DNA of 47,085 nucleotides from Defluviitalea raffinosedens (GCF_016908775.1 NZ_JAFBEP010000023.1:1-47085), one strand, 5' to 3'; counted from the first letter of the stretch, positions 16,651 through 27,280 are shown. Translations and numbers: made by a program. The notes: generated from the letters alone by a model not told the origin.

Positions 16651-16684
16651 GGGACCTAAATCGTACAGTGGGACAATAATGTAC
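16651..16684 (+). promoter_or_regulatory. tandem CggR operator
   Basis: Two direct repeats of the form GGGAC-N6/7-GTAC stand at 16651-16666 and 16670-16684, 19 bp apart. The B. subtilis CggR operator is a tandem of CGGGAC-N6-TGTC, 20 bp apart, so architecture and half-site core agree. It sits between the promoter and the cggR ribosome site, where bound repressor would block elongation, and the following gene is the matching SorC-family repressor. Confidence 0.8.
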
Positions 16685-16699
16685 CCGAGGGGCGTTCAT

Positions 16700-17731
16700 A
16701 TGACAAATTTACATGTGACACTTCAGAAGATTATTCCTGAAGGAATTTTAGATTTAGAAAGAAGATATGAAATTTTAAAGACAGTTTTATATTCTGCTCC
16801 TATAGGAAGAAGAGCTTTGGCAGCTCATTTGAATCTTTCCGAAAGAATCGTCAGAGCTGAAGTTGATTTCTTAAGACAAAATGCTTTTCTTAAAGTTACT
16901 TCTTCAGGAATGGAAATCACTTCAGAAGGATATACTCTTGTCCAGGATTTAGAACATTTAATGTATGAAATTAAAGGTCTCACTGAATTGGAAAAAAAGG
17001 TTTCAAAGATTTTAAATATTAATAAAGTGATTATTGTTCCAGGAAATTCTGATGAAAATGATATGTTTAAAAAAGATATCGGGAAAGCAGCAGCAAGGCT
17101 ATTGCTAAGTATGATCAGACCGGGAAACACCATTGCAATTACCGGAGGAAGTACGGTAAATCAAATGGTAAAGGCAATTCAGCCCTTAGGCAGCACGTAT
17201 GATGATGTGTTCGTTTTGCCAGCCAGAGGAAGTGTAGGGCACAGAGTAGAATATCAATCCAATACCTTAGCTTCTGAATTGGCGCAAAAATTAGGGGCAA
17301 AATATAAATTGTTGAATATTCCCGATCATTTAAGTAAAAAATCTTTAGAGAGTATTATTAAAGAGCCAGAGATTCAAGACACCCTTGAAAAAGTTTCAAA
17401 AGCAGACATATTAATTTTTGGAATTGGGAATGCTTTAAAAATGGCAGAAAAAAGAGGACTCTCAGAGACTATTTTAGATTTCTTAAGAAGAAAAGAAGCT
17501 GTTGCAGAGGCATTTGGATATTATTTTGATCCCAGTGGTAATATTGTATATACTTCCCGATCTGTTGGAATTAAGCTAGACGATATTAAAAAAATTCCTT
17601 ATATGATTGCAGTGGCAGGAGGAACTTCTAAGGCTCAAGCGATCAAAGCAGCAGGGCATCTGCTCAAGCATGGTTGCGTTGTGATGGATGAAGGTGCTGC
17701 AAATGAAATTATTAGGTGTGCAAAATTATAA
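16700..17731 (+). CDS. cggR: central glycolytic genes regulator (SorC/CggR family)
   Basis: The 343-residue repressor controls the operon it leads. It has an N-terminal winged helix (ILKTVLYSAPIGRRALAAHL then LSERIVRAEVDFLR) and a C-terminal SorC sugar-phosphate-binding domain with ITGGSTVNQM, DILIFGIGNA and VAGGTSKAQAI. In B. subtilis the ligand is fructose-1,6-bisphosphate, which loosens tetramer binding to DNA; the same ligand is inferred here. The ATG at 16700 lies behind GAGGGG and gives the family length (about 340). The frame is open 31 codons further upstream, but that part holds the promoter and operator. gap follows after 81 bases that include a hairpin. The tandem operator indicates autoregulation. 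Confidence 0.92.
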   Translation: MTNLHVTLQKIIPEGILDLERRYEILKTVLYSAPIGRRALAAHLNLSERIVRAEVDFLRQNAFLKVTSSGMEITSEGYTLVQDLEHLMYEIKGLTELEKKVSKILNINKVIIVPGNSDENDMFKKDIGKAAARLLLSMIRPGNTIAITGGSTVNQMVKAIQPLGSTYDDVFVLPARGSVGHRVEYQSNTLASELAQKLGAKYKLLNIPDHLSKKSLESIIKEPEIQDTLEKVSKADILIFGIGNALKMAEKRGLSETILDFLRRKEAVAEAFGYYFDPSGNIVYTSRSVGIKLDDIKKIPYMIAVAGGTSKAQAIKAAGHLLKHGCVVMDEGAANEIIRCAKL

Positions 17732-17744
17732 TTTGTGGTATTAT

Positions 17745-17774
17745 GTTATGGGGACAAATTTTAGTCTTCATAAC
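17745..17774 (+). other. hairpin in the cggR-gap spacer
   Basis: GTTATGGGGAC and GTCTTCATAAC pair over 11 bp with two G-U, enclosing AAATTTTA. There is no T-run, so it is not a terminator. In B. subtilis the cggR-gapA transcript is cut in this region and a hairpin protects the 5' end of gapA mRNA. The left arm also contains GGGAC with GTC nine bases on, resembling a CggR half-operator. Confidence 0.55.
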
Positions 17775-17812
17775 CTAAAATATAATTTAAAAATATTAGG
17801 AGGAATGAAAAA

Positions 17813-18799
17813 ATGGCAAAAATTGCAATTAATGGTTTTGGACGCATTGGACGTAATGCATTTAAAGTAGCGATCGCACAAGGATTGGATGTTGTAGCAA
17901 TCAACGATTTAACAGATCCTAAAACATTAGCTCATTTATTAAAATATGATACTTGCTTTGGCAAATTCGAAGGAACAGTTGAAGCTAAAGAAGGCGCTTT
18001 AGTTGTTAATGGAAAAGAAATCAAAGTGCTTGCAGAAAAGAATCCAGCTGATCTTCCTTGGAAAGAATTAGGTGTAGATATCGTAATCGAATCTACAGGT
18101 ATTTTCAGAAAGAAAGAACAAGCTCAATTACATATTGATGCAGGTGCAAAGAAAGTTATCATCTCCGCTCCTGGAAAAGGAACAAAATCTATTGTTATGG
18201 GAGTTAACGAAGGGGATTATAACCCAGCTGAAGACCATATCGTTGACAACGCTTCTTGTACAACAAACTGTTTAGCACCATTTGCTAAAGTGCTTCATGA
18301 TAAATTTGAAATTAAGAGAGGAATTATGACAACAGTTCACTCTTATACAAATGACCAAAGAATTTTGGATTTACCTCACAGTGACTTAAGAAGAGCTCGT
18401 GCTGCTGCTGAATCCATTATTCCTACAACAACTGGTGCTGCAGAAGCAGTTGCTAAAGTTATTCCTTCTCTTAAAGGAAAATTAACTGGTATGGCTATGC
18501 GTGTACCTACTCCTACAGTATCTGTAGTTGATTTAACTGTAGAATTAGGAAAAACTGTAACAGTTGAAGAAGTTAATGCTGCTTTAAAAGCTGCTGCTGA
18601 TGACAAAGTATTAGGATACACTGAAGAACCATTAGTATCCATCGACTTCAAAAAAGATCCTCGTTCCTCCATCATTGATGGATTATCCACAATGGTAATC
18701 GATGGAAACTTAGTAAAAGTTGTTTCCTGGTATGACAATGAATGGGGTTATTCAAACAGAATTGTTGACCTCACAAAATACATTGCAGAACGTTTATAA
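17813..18799 (+). CDS. gap: glyceraldehyde-3-phosphate dehydrogenase, NAD-dependent
   Basis: The enzyme oxidises glyceraldehyde-3-phosphate to 1,3-bisphosphoglycerate with NAD. The 328-residue protein has the dinucleotide site [10 protein letters not shown] (6-15), aspartate D32, which selects NAD over NADP, the catalytic cysteine C149 in NASCTTNC and its partner H176 in TTVHSYTND. The C-terminal [10 protein letters not shown] is the family signature. An AGGAGG-type ribosome site precedes the ATG. It is the first enzyme gene of the glycolytic operon, set apart by hairpins on both sides, consistent with higher gap mRNA levels than its neighbours. Codon choice (many GCT, GGA, GTA) looks like a highly expressed gene. 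Confidence 0.97.
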   Translation: MAKIAINGFGRIGRNAFKVAIAQGLDVVAINDLTDPKTLAHLLKYDTCFGKFEGTVEAKEGALVVNGKEIKVLAEKNPADLPWKELGVDIVIESTGIFRKKEQAQLHIDAGAKKVIISAPGKGTKSIVMGVNEGDYNPAEDHIVDNASCTTNCLAPFAKVLHDKFEIKRGIMTTVHSYTNDQRILDLPHSDLRRARAAAESIIPTTTGAAEAVAKVIPSLKGKLTGMAMRVPTPTVSVVDLTVELGKTVTVEEVNAALKAAADDKVLGYTEEPLVSIDFKKDPRSSIIDGLSTMVIDGNLVKVVSWYDNEWGYSNRIVDLTKYIAERL

Positions 18800-18812
18800 T
18801 TAGGTAGACCAA

Positions 18813-18856
18813 AAGGTCCGGTTTTGTAGTTATGACTATAGGACCGGACCTTCTTT
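18813..18856 (+). terminator. internal hairpin between gap and pgk, partial terminator
   Basis: A 9-bp stem AAGGTCCGG/CCGGACCTT (18813-18821, 18844-18852) with an inner TAGT/ACTA helix is followed by CTTTTAAT. In the middle of an operon this fits leaky termination or mRNA end protection. Confidence 0.6.
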
Positions 18857-18893
18857 TAATAAATCGGATTGAGAATATTGAGGAGGGAAACCC

Positions 18894-20093
18894 ATGCTTA
18901 AGAAAAAGTCAGTTGATGATATCCAAGTTAAAGGGAAAAGAGTATTAGTTAGATGTGATTTTAACGTACCATTAAAAGATGGTGTTATTACAGATGAAAA
19001 TAGACTTGTTGCAGCACTGCCAACCATTAAGAAATTAATCAATGACGGTGGAAAAGTAATTCTTTGCTCTCACTTAGGAAAACCAAAAGGAGAACCTAAA
19101 CCAGAATTATCTTTAGCACCTGTTGCAAAAAGATTAAGCGAATTATTAGAAAAAGAAGTAGTATTTGCAAAAGATGATACTGTAGTTGGAGAAAATGCAA
19201 AAAAAGCTGTTGCTGAAATGAAAGAAGGAGACGTTGTTCTTCTTGAAAACACAAGATATCGTAAAGAAGAAACTAAGAATATTGATGATTTTAGCAAAGA
19301 ACTTGCAAGTCTTGCAGACGTATTTGTAAATGATGCTTTTGGTACAGCACACAGAGCTCACTGCTCCAACGTTGGAGTTACTCAATTCATCGAAGGAGAC
19401 TGTGCAGTAGGGTATTTAATGCAAAAAGAAATTGAGTTCTTAGGTAATGCAGTAAACAACCCAGTAAGACCTTTCGTTGCGATCTTAGGCGGAGCAAAAG
19501 TATCTGACAAAATTAATGTAATTAATAACCTCCTTGATAAAGTAGACACATTAATTATTGGCGGCGGAATGGCTTATACTTTCATAAAAGCATTGGGTCA
19601 TGAAGTAGGTAAGTCATTATTAGAAGCTGACAAGATTGACTATGCAAAAGAAATGATTCAAAAAGCAGAAGAAAAAGGCGTAAAATTATTACTTCCTGTA
19701 GACCATGTAGTGGCTCAAGAATTTAAAAATGATACTCCATTTAAAGTAGTACCAAGAGGAGGAATTGAGCCTGATTGGGAAGGTCTTGACATTGGACCAG
19801 AAACAAGAGCACTTTATGCCGAAGCTGTAAAAGATGCTAAAACAGTTGTTTGGAACGGACCTATGGGCGTATTCGAATTTGAAAACTTCGCGCAAGGAAC
19901 AATGGCAGTTGCAAAAGCTTTATCAGAAACAGATGCAACAACCATTATCGGTGGAGGAGATTCTGCTGCAGCAGTAAACCAATTAGGATTTGGCGATAAG
20001 ATGACTCACATTTCTACTGGTGGCGGAGCTTCATTAGAATTCCTTGAAGGTAAAGAATTACCAGGCGTGGCAGCAGCAGACGACAAAGAATAA
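18894..20093 (+). CDS. pgk: phosphoglycerate kinase
   Basis: This enzyme makes ATP from 1,3-bisphosphoglycerate. The 399-residue protein shows the N-domain signature [16 protein letters not shown] near residues 15-30, the substrate-binding SHLGKPKGE, the ADP-loop segment GGAKVSDKI and the C-terminal GGGDSAAAV with [13 protein letters not shown]. The length is the usual 395-400. A strong GAGGAGG ribosome site lies before the ATG, 94 bases after gap. tpiA starts 16 bases after the stop. In some clostridia and thermotogae pgk is fused to tpi; here they are separate genes. Confidence 0.97.
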   Translation: MLKKKSVDDIQVKGKRVLVRCDFNVPLKDGVITDENRLVAALPTIKKLINDGGKVILCSHLGKPKGEPKPELSLAPVAKRLSELLEKEVVFAKDDTVVGENAKKAVAEMKEGDVVLLENTRYRKEETKNIDDFSKELASLADVFVNDAFGTAHRAHCSNVGVTQFIEGDCAVGYLMQKEIEFLGNAVNNPVRPFVAILGGAKVSDKINVINNLLDKVDTLIIGGGMAYTFIKALGHEVGKSLLEADKIDYAKEMIQKAEEKGVKLLLPVDHVVAQEFKNDTPFKVVPRGGIEPDWEGLDIGPETRALYAEAVKDAKTVVWNGPMGVFEFENFAQGTMAVAKALSETDATTIIGGGDSAAAVNQLGFGDKMTHISTGGGASLEFLEGKELPGVAAADDKE

Positions 20094-20109
20094 TTCAGGA
20101 GGCTTTATG

Positions 20110-20859
20110 ATGAGAAAAAAAATTATTGCAGGAAACTGGAAGATGAATAAAACTCCTTCAGAAGCGGTAAAATTAGTAGAGGAATTAAAGCCTTTAGTAA
20201 ATACTACAGATGTTGATGTAGTATTTTGCCCTCCTTTTGTTTGTCTTCCAGCTGTATTAGATGCAGTTAAAGGAACAAACATCGCTGTAGGTGCTCAGAA
20301 TATGCATTATGAAGAAAGCGGAGCATATACAGGAGAAGTTGCACCTAATATGTTGGTAGAGTTAGGTGTTAAATATGTTATTATCGGACATTCTGAAAGA
20401 AGAGCTTATTTTGCAGAAACCGATGAAATCGTAAATAAGAAAGTTCTCAAAGCTATTGAACACAACCTTATTCCTATTATTTGCGTAGGAGAAACGTTAG
20501 AGCAGAGAGAACAGGGGATTACAGTTGATTTGGTTCGACTTCAAACCAAAATTGCTTTAAAAGATGTTCCAGCAGAAAAAGCGAAAGATGTAGTCATTGC
20601 TTATGAGCCTATCTGGGCAATTGGTACTGGTAAAACAGCTACATCAGAGCAAGCTGAAGAAGTTTGTGCTGCAATTCGTCAAGTAGTTGCAGAAATTTAT
20701 GATGCTTCTGTAGCTGAATCACTTCGCATACAATACGGCGGAAGTGTAAATGCCGAAAATGCAAAAGAGCTTTTTGAAATGGCAAATATTGATGGAGGCT
20801 TAGTTGGTGGAGCAAGCTTGAAAGTAGATTTTAGCAAAATTGTGAATTACAACAACTAA
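20110..20859 (+). CDS. tpiA: triosephosphate isomerase
   Basis: TpiA interconverts dihydroxyacetone phosphate and glyceraldehyde-3-phosphate. The 249-residue protein has the substrate lysine K11 in GNWKMNK, the electrophile H94 in GHSERR, the catalytic base E166 in [12 protein letters not shown] and the phosphate loop YGGSVN. Two adjacent in-frame ATGs (20107 and 20110) follow AGGAGG at 20097-20102; the second has the better spacing of 7 bases and gives the standard N-terminus. It lies 16 bases behind pgk and 25 bases before gpmI. Confidence 0.96.
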   Translation: MRKKIIAGNWKMNKTPSEAVKLVEELKPLVNTTDVDVVFCPPFVCLPAVLDAVKGTNIAVGAQNMHYEESGAYTGEVAPNMLVELGVKYVIIGHSERRAYFAETDEIVNKKVLKAIEHNLIPIICVGETLEQREQGITVDLVRLQTKIALKDVPAEKAKDVVIAYEPIWAIGTGKTATSEQAEEVCAAIRQVVAEIYDASVAESLRIQYGGSVNAENAKELFEMANIDGGLVGGASLKVDFSKIVNYNN

Positions 20860-20884
20860 GATTGTTCATAAAAGGAGTATTAAA

Positions 20885-22429
20885 ATGAGAAAAAAACCAA
20901 CCGTGTTGATGATCCTTGACGGTTTTGGATTAAATGACCGCTGTGATGGAAATGCTGTATGTCAGGGGAAAACCCCTGTACTCGACAGTCTCATGAAAAA
21001 ATATCCTTTTGTAAAAGGATATGCCAGTGGAATGGACGTAGGCCTTCCTGAAGGTCAAATGGGAAACTCTGAAGTAGGGCATTTGAACATTGGAGCAGGT
21101 CGAATAGTATACCAAGAACTGACAAGAATCACGAAATCTATTCTAGATGGAGACTTTTTTGAAAACGAAGCACTGCTCAGTGCAGTTGAAAACTGTAAGC
21201 AAAACAATTCTTCCCTTCACCTGTATGGTCTTTTATCCGATGGTGGTGTACATAGTCACAACACACACCTGTACGCACTGTTGGAATTAGCAAAAAGACA
21301 TGGTTTGTCAAAGGTTTATGTACATGCTTTCTTAGATGGCAGAGATACTCCTCCTGCATCCGGTAAAGATTATGTTCAACAATTACAGGACAAAATCAAT
21401 GAACTCGGTGTGGGAAAGATTGCAACCGTGATGGGAAGATATTATGCGATGGACCGTGACAACAGATGGGAAAGAGTAAAACTTGCATATGATGCGATGG
21501 TTTTAGGTACCGGAGAAAAAGCCGAAGATGCAGTGCAGGCAGTGCAATTATCTTATGAAAATGAAGTTTATGATGAGTTCGTGCTTCCAACAGTTATTCT
21601 GACCAATGGTGAACCAACGGCTATGATTCAACCTCATGATTCTATTATTTGCTTTAATTTTAGACCTGACAGAGCAAGAGAAATCACAAGATGTTTTTGT
21701 GATGAAGAATTTAGTGGTTTTGAAAGAGCCAACGGTTTCTTCCCAGTGAAGTACGTTGCTTTTACTGAATATGATATCACCATTAAAAATAAATCTGTTG
21801 CCTTTAAGCCTACAAAACTTACAAAAACTTTTGGAGAATATCTGGCTGAAAAAGGTTTAAAACAGCTTCGTCTTGCAGAAACTGAAAAATATGCTCATGT
21901 GACTTTCTTTTTCAATGGTGGAGTAGAAAAACCAAACGAAGGAGAGGACAGAATATTAGTTCCATCTCCTAAAGTGGCGACTTATGATCTCAAACCAGAA
22001 ATGAGTGCCATTGAAGTTACAGATCGTCTTGTTGAGGCAATTCTTTCTGAAAACTATGATGTCATTATTATTAACTATGCAAACCCTGATATGGTAGGAC
22101 ATACAGGTATCATGGGTGCTGCAGTTAAAGCGATAGAAACAGTGGATGCTTGTGTAGGTCGTGTAGTAGATGCAATCTTAAAAGTAGACGGTCAAATGTT
22201 TATCTGCGCTGACCATGGAAACTCAGAACAATTGGTTGACTACGAAACAGGAGAACCTTTTACAGCACACACGACAAATCCAGTACCATTTATCTTGGTA
22301 AATGCCGGTGAAGGAATAGAATTAAGAGAAGGTGGAAAACTAGCAGATATTGTCCCCACTCTTCTTGACCTAATGGGACTTGAAAAACCAGAAGAAATGA
22401 CTGGAAATTCTCTTCTCATTAGAAAGTAG
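20885..22429 (+). CDS. gpmI: 2,3-bisphosphoglycerate-independent phosphoglycerate mutase
   Basis: The manganese enzyme converts 3-phosphoglycerate to 2-phosphoglycerate by way of a phosphoserine. The 514-residue protein belongs to the alkaline phosphatase superfamily: metal residue D12 in MILDGFG, nucleophile S62 in GNSEVGH, the phosphotransferase-domain segment HAFLDGRDTPP and the metal-binding NPDMVGHTG and ADHGNSEQ near the C-terminus. The length matches the family. An AAGGAG ribosome site precedes the ATG. Mn dependence makes it pH-sensitive in Bacillus spores; the same is likely here but not visible in sequence. Confidence 0.97.
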   Translation: MRKKPTVLMILDGFGLNDRCDGNAVCQGKTPVLDSLMKKYPFVKGYASGMDVGLPEGQMGNSEVGHLNIGAGRIVYQELTRITKSILDGDFFENEALLSAVENCKQNNSSLHLYGLLSDGGVHSHNTHLYALLELAKRHGLSKVYVHAFLDGRDTPPASGKDYVQQLQDKINELGVGKIATVMGRYYAMDRDNRWERVKLAYDAMVLGTGEKAEDAVQAVQLSYENEVYDEFVLPTVILTNGEPTAMIQPHDSIICFNFRPDRAREITRCFCDEEFSGFERANGFFPVKYVAFTEYDITIKNKSVAFKPTKLTKTFGEYLAEKGLKQLRLAETEKYAHVTFFFNGGVEKPNEGEDRILVPSPKVATYDLKPEMSAIEVTDRLVEAILSENYDVIIINYANPDMVGHTGIMGAAVKAIETVDACVGRVVDAILKVDGQMFICADHGNSEQLVDYETGEPFTAHTTNPVPFILVNAGEGIELREGGKLADIVPTLLDLMGLEKPEEMTGNSLLIRK

Positions 22430-22450
22430 TAAAGACCTGCTTAATAATAA

Positions 22451-23800
<1,350 letters not shown>

Positions 23801-23824
23801 CTTATTGAATGAATCACACATTAA

Positions 23825-23877
23825 TTATATGGAACGAATGAATTAGTTATATGGAACGAAATTGATATGGAGCGAGA
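23825..23877 (+). repeat. three short direct repeats in the eno 3' region
   Basis: TTATATGGAACGAA occurs at 23825-23838 and 23847-23860 without mismatch, and a variant GATATGGAGCGAGA at 23864-23877. They lie between the eno stop and the terminator stem. No function is evident; slippage or a protein/RNA site are possible. Confidence 0.75.
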
Positions 23878-23879
23878 TC

Positions 23880-23907
23880 ACTCGGCAGAAATGCCGAGTA
23901 TTTTTTT
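23880..23907 (+). terminator. terminator of the glycolytic operon
   Basis: An 8-bp perfect stem ACTCGGCA/TGCCGAGT with a GAAA tetraloop is followed by A and seven T. Confidence 0.92.
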
Positions 23908-23918
23908 CTCAAATCATC

Positions 23919-23947
23919 TTGCTTAAAAAATTTTGATATGCTAAAAT
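23919..23947 (+). promoter_or_regulatory. secG promoter
   Basis: TTGCTT (23919-23924), 17 bp and TAAAAT (23942-23947). It lies directly behind the eno terminator and about 28 bases before the secG start. Confidence 0.55.
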
Positions 23948-23975
23948 GAAAACATTGATGATAGGAGGTGTAGAA

Positions 23976-24215
23976 GTGAACGTACTTTCAATTATTTTAT
24001 CTGTTATATATGTACTATTGGCTATTGGATTAATTACTATTGTTCTCCTTCAGGAAGGAAAATCAGCAGGTTTAGGAAGTATAGGTGGTGCAGCAGAAAC
24101 CTATTGGGGAAAAAACAAAGCGCGTAGTTTGGAAGGGACTTTTGAAAAATATACTAAGATCGGTGCAGGATTATTCATTGTTCTTGCCTTGATCCTTAAT
24201 ATTTTGATTAAATAA
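23976..24215 (+). CDS. secG: preprotein translocase subunit SecG
   Basis: SecG is the small auxiliary subunit of the SecYEG channel. The 79-residue protein has two membrane helices (about 4-24 and 59-78) joined by a Gly-rich loop with the family motif VLLQEGKSAGLGSIGG. I chose the GTG at 23976, 5 bases behind AGGAGGTG. The frame is open 10 codons further to an ATG at 23946, but that ATG overlaps the promoter and lies before the ribosome site. A terminator follows. secG next to rnr and smpB is a common Gram-positive arrangement. Confidence 0.93.
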   Translation: MNVLSIILSVIYVLLAIGLITIVLLQEGKSAGLGSIGGAAETYWGKNKARSLEGTFEKYTKIGAGLFIVLALILNILIK

Positions 24216-24247
24216 AACACACTTTGTATATGCAAAGTGTGTTTTTT
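24214..24247 (+). terminator. terminator of secG
   Basis: A 13-bp perfect stem AAAACACACTTTG/CAAAGTGTGTTTT with loop TATATG, ending in six T. It begins inside the secG stop codon. Confidence 0.92.
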
Positions 24248-24332
24248 GCAACTAAACGTTTTTATGTTTATCCTTTGATTTTTAGAGCATACTAAAGATA
24301 AATCCTTAGAATACGAAGGAAGAGGTGGAACA

Positions 24333-26519
24333 ATGGATCAAAATGAAAAATTAAATGAAAAACTAAAAGATAGAAAACAGCTTATATTGGATTTTATGCA
24401 GCATAAAGATTACACGCCCATGAAGATTAAAGAACTTTGCATGATCTTGCAGGTTCCAAATAAAGAAAGAGATATACTCGAGCAAATCCTGGATGAATTG
24501 ATTCAGGAAGGTAAAATCATTAAAACAAAACGGGGCAAATTTGCAATTCCTGAAACCTTAAACATGGTTATCGGAACCTTTCAGGGCAATGCTAAAGGAT
24601 ATGGATTCTTGATATTGGATGATCCTGATGCAAAAGATGTTTTCATTCCTGCAGAAGGTGTTAACGGCGCAATGCATAAGGATAAAGTTCTTTGTAAAAT
24701 CACTAAACCTGCAGTGGATGGGAAAAAGGCTGAAGGAGAAATTATTCAAATTCTTGAACGTGGTTCTGATAAGATCGTAGGAACCTATGAGCAAAGCAAA
24801 TACTTTGGCTTTGTCATTCCTGATGATAAAAATTTTGCAAAAGACATCTTCATTCCTAAAGGAGATAATCTGGGGGCAGTTACCGGACACAAAGTCGTGG
24901 TAAAAATCACTGACTGGGGAAAAGACAGAAGAAATCCTGAAGGAGAAATCATAGAAATTCTGGGACATATTAATGATCCTAAAACAGATATCCTGGCAAT
25001 CATCAGACAATTTGACATGCCTACGGATTTCCCAGAAGAGGTAATGAAACAGATTCAAAACATTCCAGAAGAAGTACAGGAAGAAGATATAAAGAATCGT
25101 GAAGATCTTCGAAAAGTCAGGATGGTTACTATTGATGGGGAAGATGCAAAGGATTTAGATGATGCTATTTCTCTTGAAAAACTTCCTAATGGATTATACA
25201 GATTAGGCGTACATATTGCCGATGTAACCCATTACGTAAAAGAAAATACTCCTCTTGATGAAGAAGCTTTGAAACGAGGAACCAGTGTTTACTTGGTTGA
25301 CAGAGTGATTCCTATGCTTCCTCATAAATTGTCCAATGGCATTTGCTCTTTAAATGCAGGGGTCGATCGACTGGCATTAAGCTGTATAATGGATATTGAT
25401 GAGGATGGCATTGTTCGAAATCATAGGATTGTAGAGTCGGTTATAAATATCAATGAACGAATGACTTATACCAATGTTAAAAAGATATTGGTAGATCAAG
25501 ATCCGGAACTAATGGAGAGATATAAAGATTATATTGACTTCTTTAAACTCATGGAAGAATTATGTCTTATTCTCAATAAGAAAAGGGATAAAAGAGGCGC
25601 AATTGATTTTGACTTTGAAGAAGCCAAAATTATATTGGATAAAGAAGGGCGTCCTATAGATATTCGTCCCTATGAAAGAAACATTGCCACAAGAATTATT
25701 GAAGAGTTTATGCTAGTATGTAATGAAACTATTGCGGAAGACTATTTCTGGCAGGGAACACCTTTTATATACCGTTCTCACCAGGATCCTGATCCTGAAA
25801 AAATACTTAAGCTCTCTACTTTTATCAGCAATTTTGGATACAGGATCAGAGGAACTTCCAATATTCATCCAAAAGATTTACAAAAAGTTTTGTCAGATAT
25901 AGAAGGAAAACCGGAGGAAAATGTCATTAGTCGTTTGGTTCTTCGTTCTATGCAGCAGGCAAGATATACGCCCAGTAATGACGGACATTTTGGACTGGCA
26001 GCAAAGTATTACTGTCATTTTACATCGCCCATAAGACGCTATCCTGACTTACAAATTCACAGAATTATTAAAGCAAATTTGCATGGAAAACTGGATGAAA
26101 AAAATCAAAACAGACTTAGAAAGAAAATGCCTGATGTTGCAAAGCATTGCTCCATCAGAGAAAGAGTGGCTGAGGAAGCAGAAAGACAAACTGAGCAGCT
26201 GAAAAAAGTAGAGTATATGAAGGACAAAATTGGAGAAGTATATGATGGTATTATTTCAGGCATTACTTCCTGGGGGATGTATGTTGAATTGCCCAATACA
26301 GTAGAAGGTTTAGTGCATGTTTCGGATATGGATGATGATTACTATATTTTCGATGAACAGCATTATTTATTTATCGGTGAAAGAACTAAAAAAATCTACA
26401 GATTGGGCGATCAGGTAAAAGTTAAAGTTATAAAAGCTGATACCATTCAAAGAACGATTGATTTTTCCTTGGTATTCCCTGATGATGATACGGAGGAAAA
26501 AGAGGCAGAGGAGATATAA
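24333..26519 (+). CDS. rnr: ribonuclease R
   Basis: RNase R is a processive 3'-5' exoribonuclease that degrades structured RNA and works with SmpB-tmRNA to remove faulty mRNAs. The 728-residue protein has a winged-helix N-terminus (about 15-72), two cold-shock-like OB domains (about 75-140 and 145-210), the RNB catalytic domain with the metal-binding aspartates in DGEDAKDLDDA (268-278), and a C-terminal S1 domain (about 640-715, YDGIISGITSWGMYVEL). The length is typical of Gram-positive RNase R. A ribosome site AGAGGTGG precedes the ATG. The methyltransferase gene begins 1 base after the stop, so the two are co-translated. Confidence 0.96.
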   Translation: MDQNEKLNEKLKDRKQLILDFMQHKDYTPMKIKELCMILQVPNKERDILEQILDELIQEGKIIKTKRGKFAIPETLNMVIGTFQGNAKGYGFLILDDPDAKDVFIPAEGVNGAMHKDKVLCKITKPAVDGKKAEGEIIQILERGSDKIVGTYEQSKYFGFVIPDDKNFAKDIFIPKGDNLGAVTGHKVVVKITDWGKDRRNPEGEIIEILGHINDPKTDILAIIRQFDMPTDFPEEVMKQIQNIPEEVQEEDIKNREDLRKVRMVTIDGEDAKDLDDAISLEKLPNGLYRLGVHIADVTHYVKENTPLDEEALKRGTSVYLVDRVIPMLPHKLSNGICSLNAGVDRLALSCIMDIDEDGIVRNHRIVESVININERMTYTNVKKILVDQDPELMERYKDYIDFFKLMEELCLILNKKRDKRGAIDFDFEEAKIILDKEGRPIDIRPYERNIATRIIEEFMLVCNETIAEDYFWQGTPFIYRSHQDPDPEKILKLSTFISNFGYRIRGTSNIHPKDLQKVLSDIEGKPEENVISRLVLRSMQQARYTPSNDGHFGLAAKYYCHFTSPIRRYPDLQIHRIIKANLHGKLDEKNQNRLRKKMPDVAKHCSIRERVAEEAERQTEQLKKVEYMKDKIGEVYDGIISGITSWGMYVELPNTVEGLVHVSDMDDDYYIFDEQHYLFIGERTKKIYRLGDQVKVKVIKADTIQRTIDFSLVFPDDDTEEKEAEEI

Positions 26520-26520
26520 T

Positions 26521-27249
26521 ATGGGGTTCTATGATACATTAAGTACTTATTATGATAAAGTTTTTCCGCTTTCAAATCCTTGTAAAGATTTTATAGAAAA
26601 GAATCTTTTACAGGATAAGGGGAAAATCTTGGATGTGGGATGTTCCACCGGAGAACTGGATATTTTTCTCGGGGAAAGGGGATATAAAGTTTTAGGTATT
26701 GATTTAGATGAAAAAATGATTCAGATGGCCAATGAAAAGTTAGACGGTAGAGAACTTCCAGTTGAATTTAAAGTAATGAATATGGAACATTTGGGAGCTA
26801 ATTTATCCGGAAGTCAATTTGACGGGATTATATGCATAGGCAATACCCTGGTACATTTACCGGGAATTCCTCAGATTAAAGCAGTTCTTAAGCAGATGGT
26901 TTCTCTTTTAGCTCCTGGAGGAGTGCTTATTCTACAAATCATCAATTATGACAGAATCATTACTCAAAAGATTACAGAACTTCCTCCAATAGAAAATGAT
27001 GATGTATCGTTTATAAGAGAATATGATTATCATGAAACAGAAAATAAAGTTGGATTTAAAACTACTTTAACAGTGAAGAAAACGAATGAGAAGTTTGAAA
27101 ATGTGATTTCCTTGTTTCCTCTTCGTTATGAAGCATTGAAAGCAATTTTGTCAGAGTTGAAGCTGGAAAATTTAAATTGGTACGGAAGTTTTAAAGGAGA
27201 ACCTTATGAATGGAACTCCTATGCAACAGTTGTTACTGCAAAAAAATAA
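26521..27249 (+). CDS. class I SAM-dependent methyltransferase, substrate unknown
   Basis: The 242-residue protein has the SAM-binding motif ILDVGCSTGELDIF near 37-50, an acidic motif II LGIDLDEKMIQMA and the segment DGIICIGNTLVHLPG. These place it in the methyltransferase 25/11 group without a specific substrate. I chose the ATG at 26521 because GGAG lies 8 bases before it within the end of rnr; the frame is open further upstream but only inside rnr. It overlaps nothing but is separated from rnr by one base, suggesting a linked job in RNA turnover or modification; that is inference. A bidirectional terminator follows. Confidence 0.75.
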   Translation: MGFYDTLSTYYDKVFPLSNPCKDFIEKNLLQDKGKILDVGCSTGELDIFLGERGYKVLGIDLDEKMIQMANEKLDGRELPVEFKVMNMEHLGANLSGSQFDGIICIGNTLVHLPGIPQIKAVLKQMVSLLAPGGVLILQIINYDRIITQKITELPPIENDDVSFIREYDYHETENKVGFKTTLTVKKTNEKFENVISLFPLRYEALKAILSELKLENLNWYGSFKGEPYEWNSYATVVTAKK

Positions 27250-27280
27250 AAGACGGAGAATTTTCTTCGTCTTTTATTTT
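27243..27280. terminator. bidirectional terminator between the methyltransferase and S41 peptidase genes
   Basis: AAAATAAAAGACG and CGTCTTTTATTTT form a 13-bp perfect stem, extended by GAGA/TCTT, with T-runs on both strands. It overlaps the ends of both convergent genes. Confidence 0.88.

Noticed and set aside
18813-18856. Taking the gap-pgk hairpin as the end of the operon
   Set aside because: pgk has no promoter of its own that I can see and the gene order is that of a single glycolytic operon, so it is more likely a leaky terminator.
24558-25058. A 166-codon antisense frame inside rnr
   Set aside because: No ribosome site and no family features; the plus strand codes for the RNase R OB and RNB domains here.
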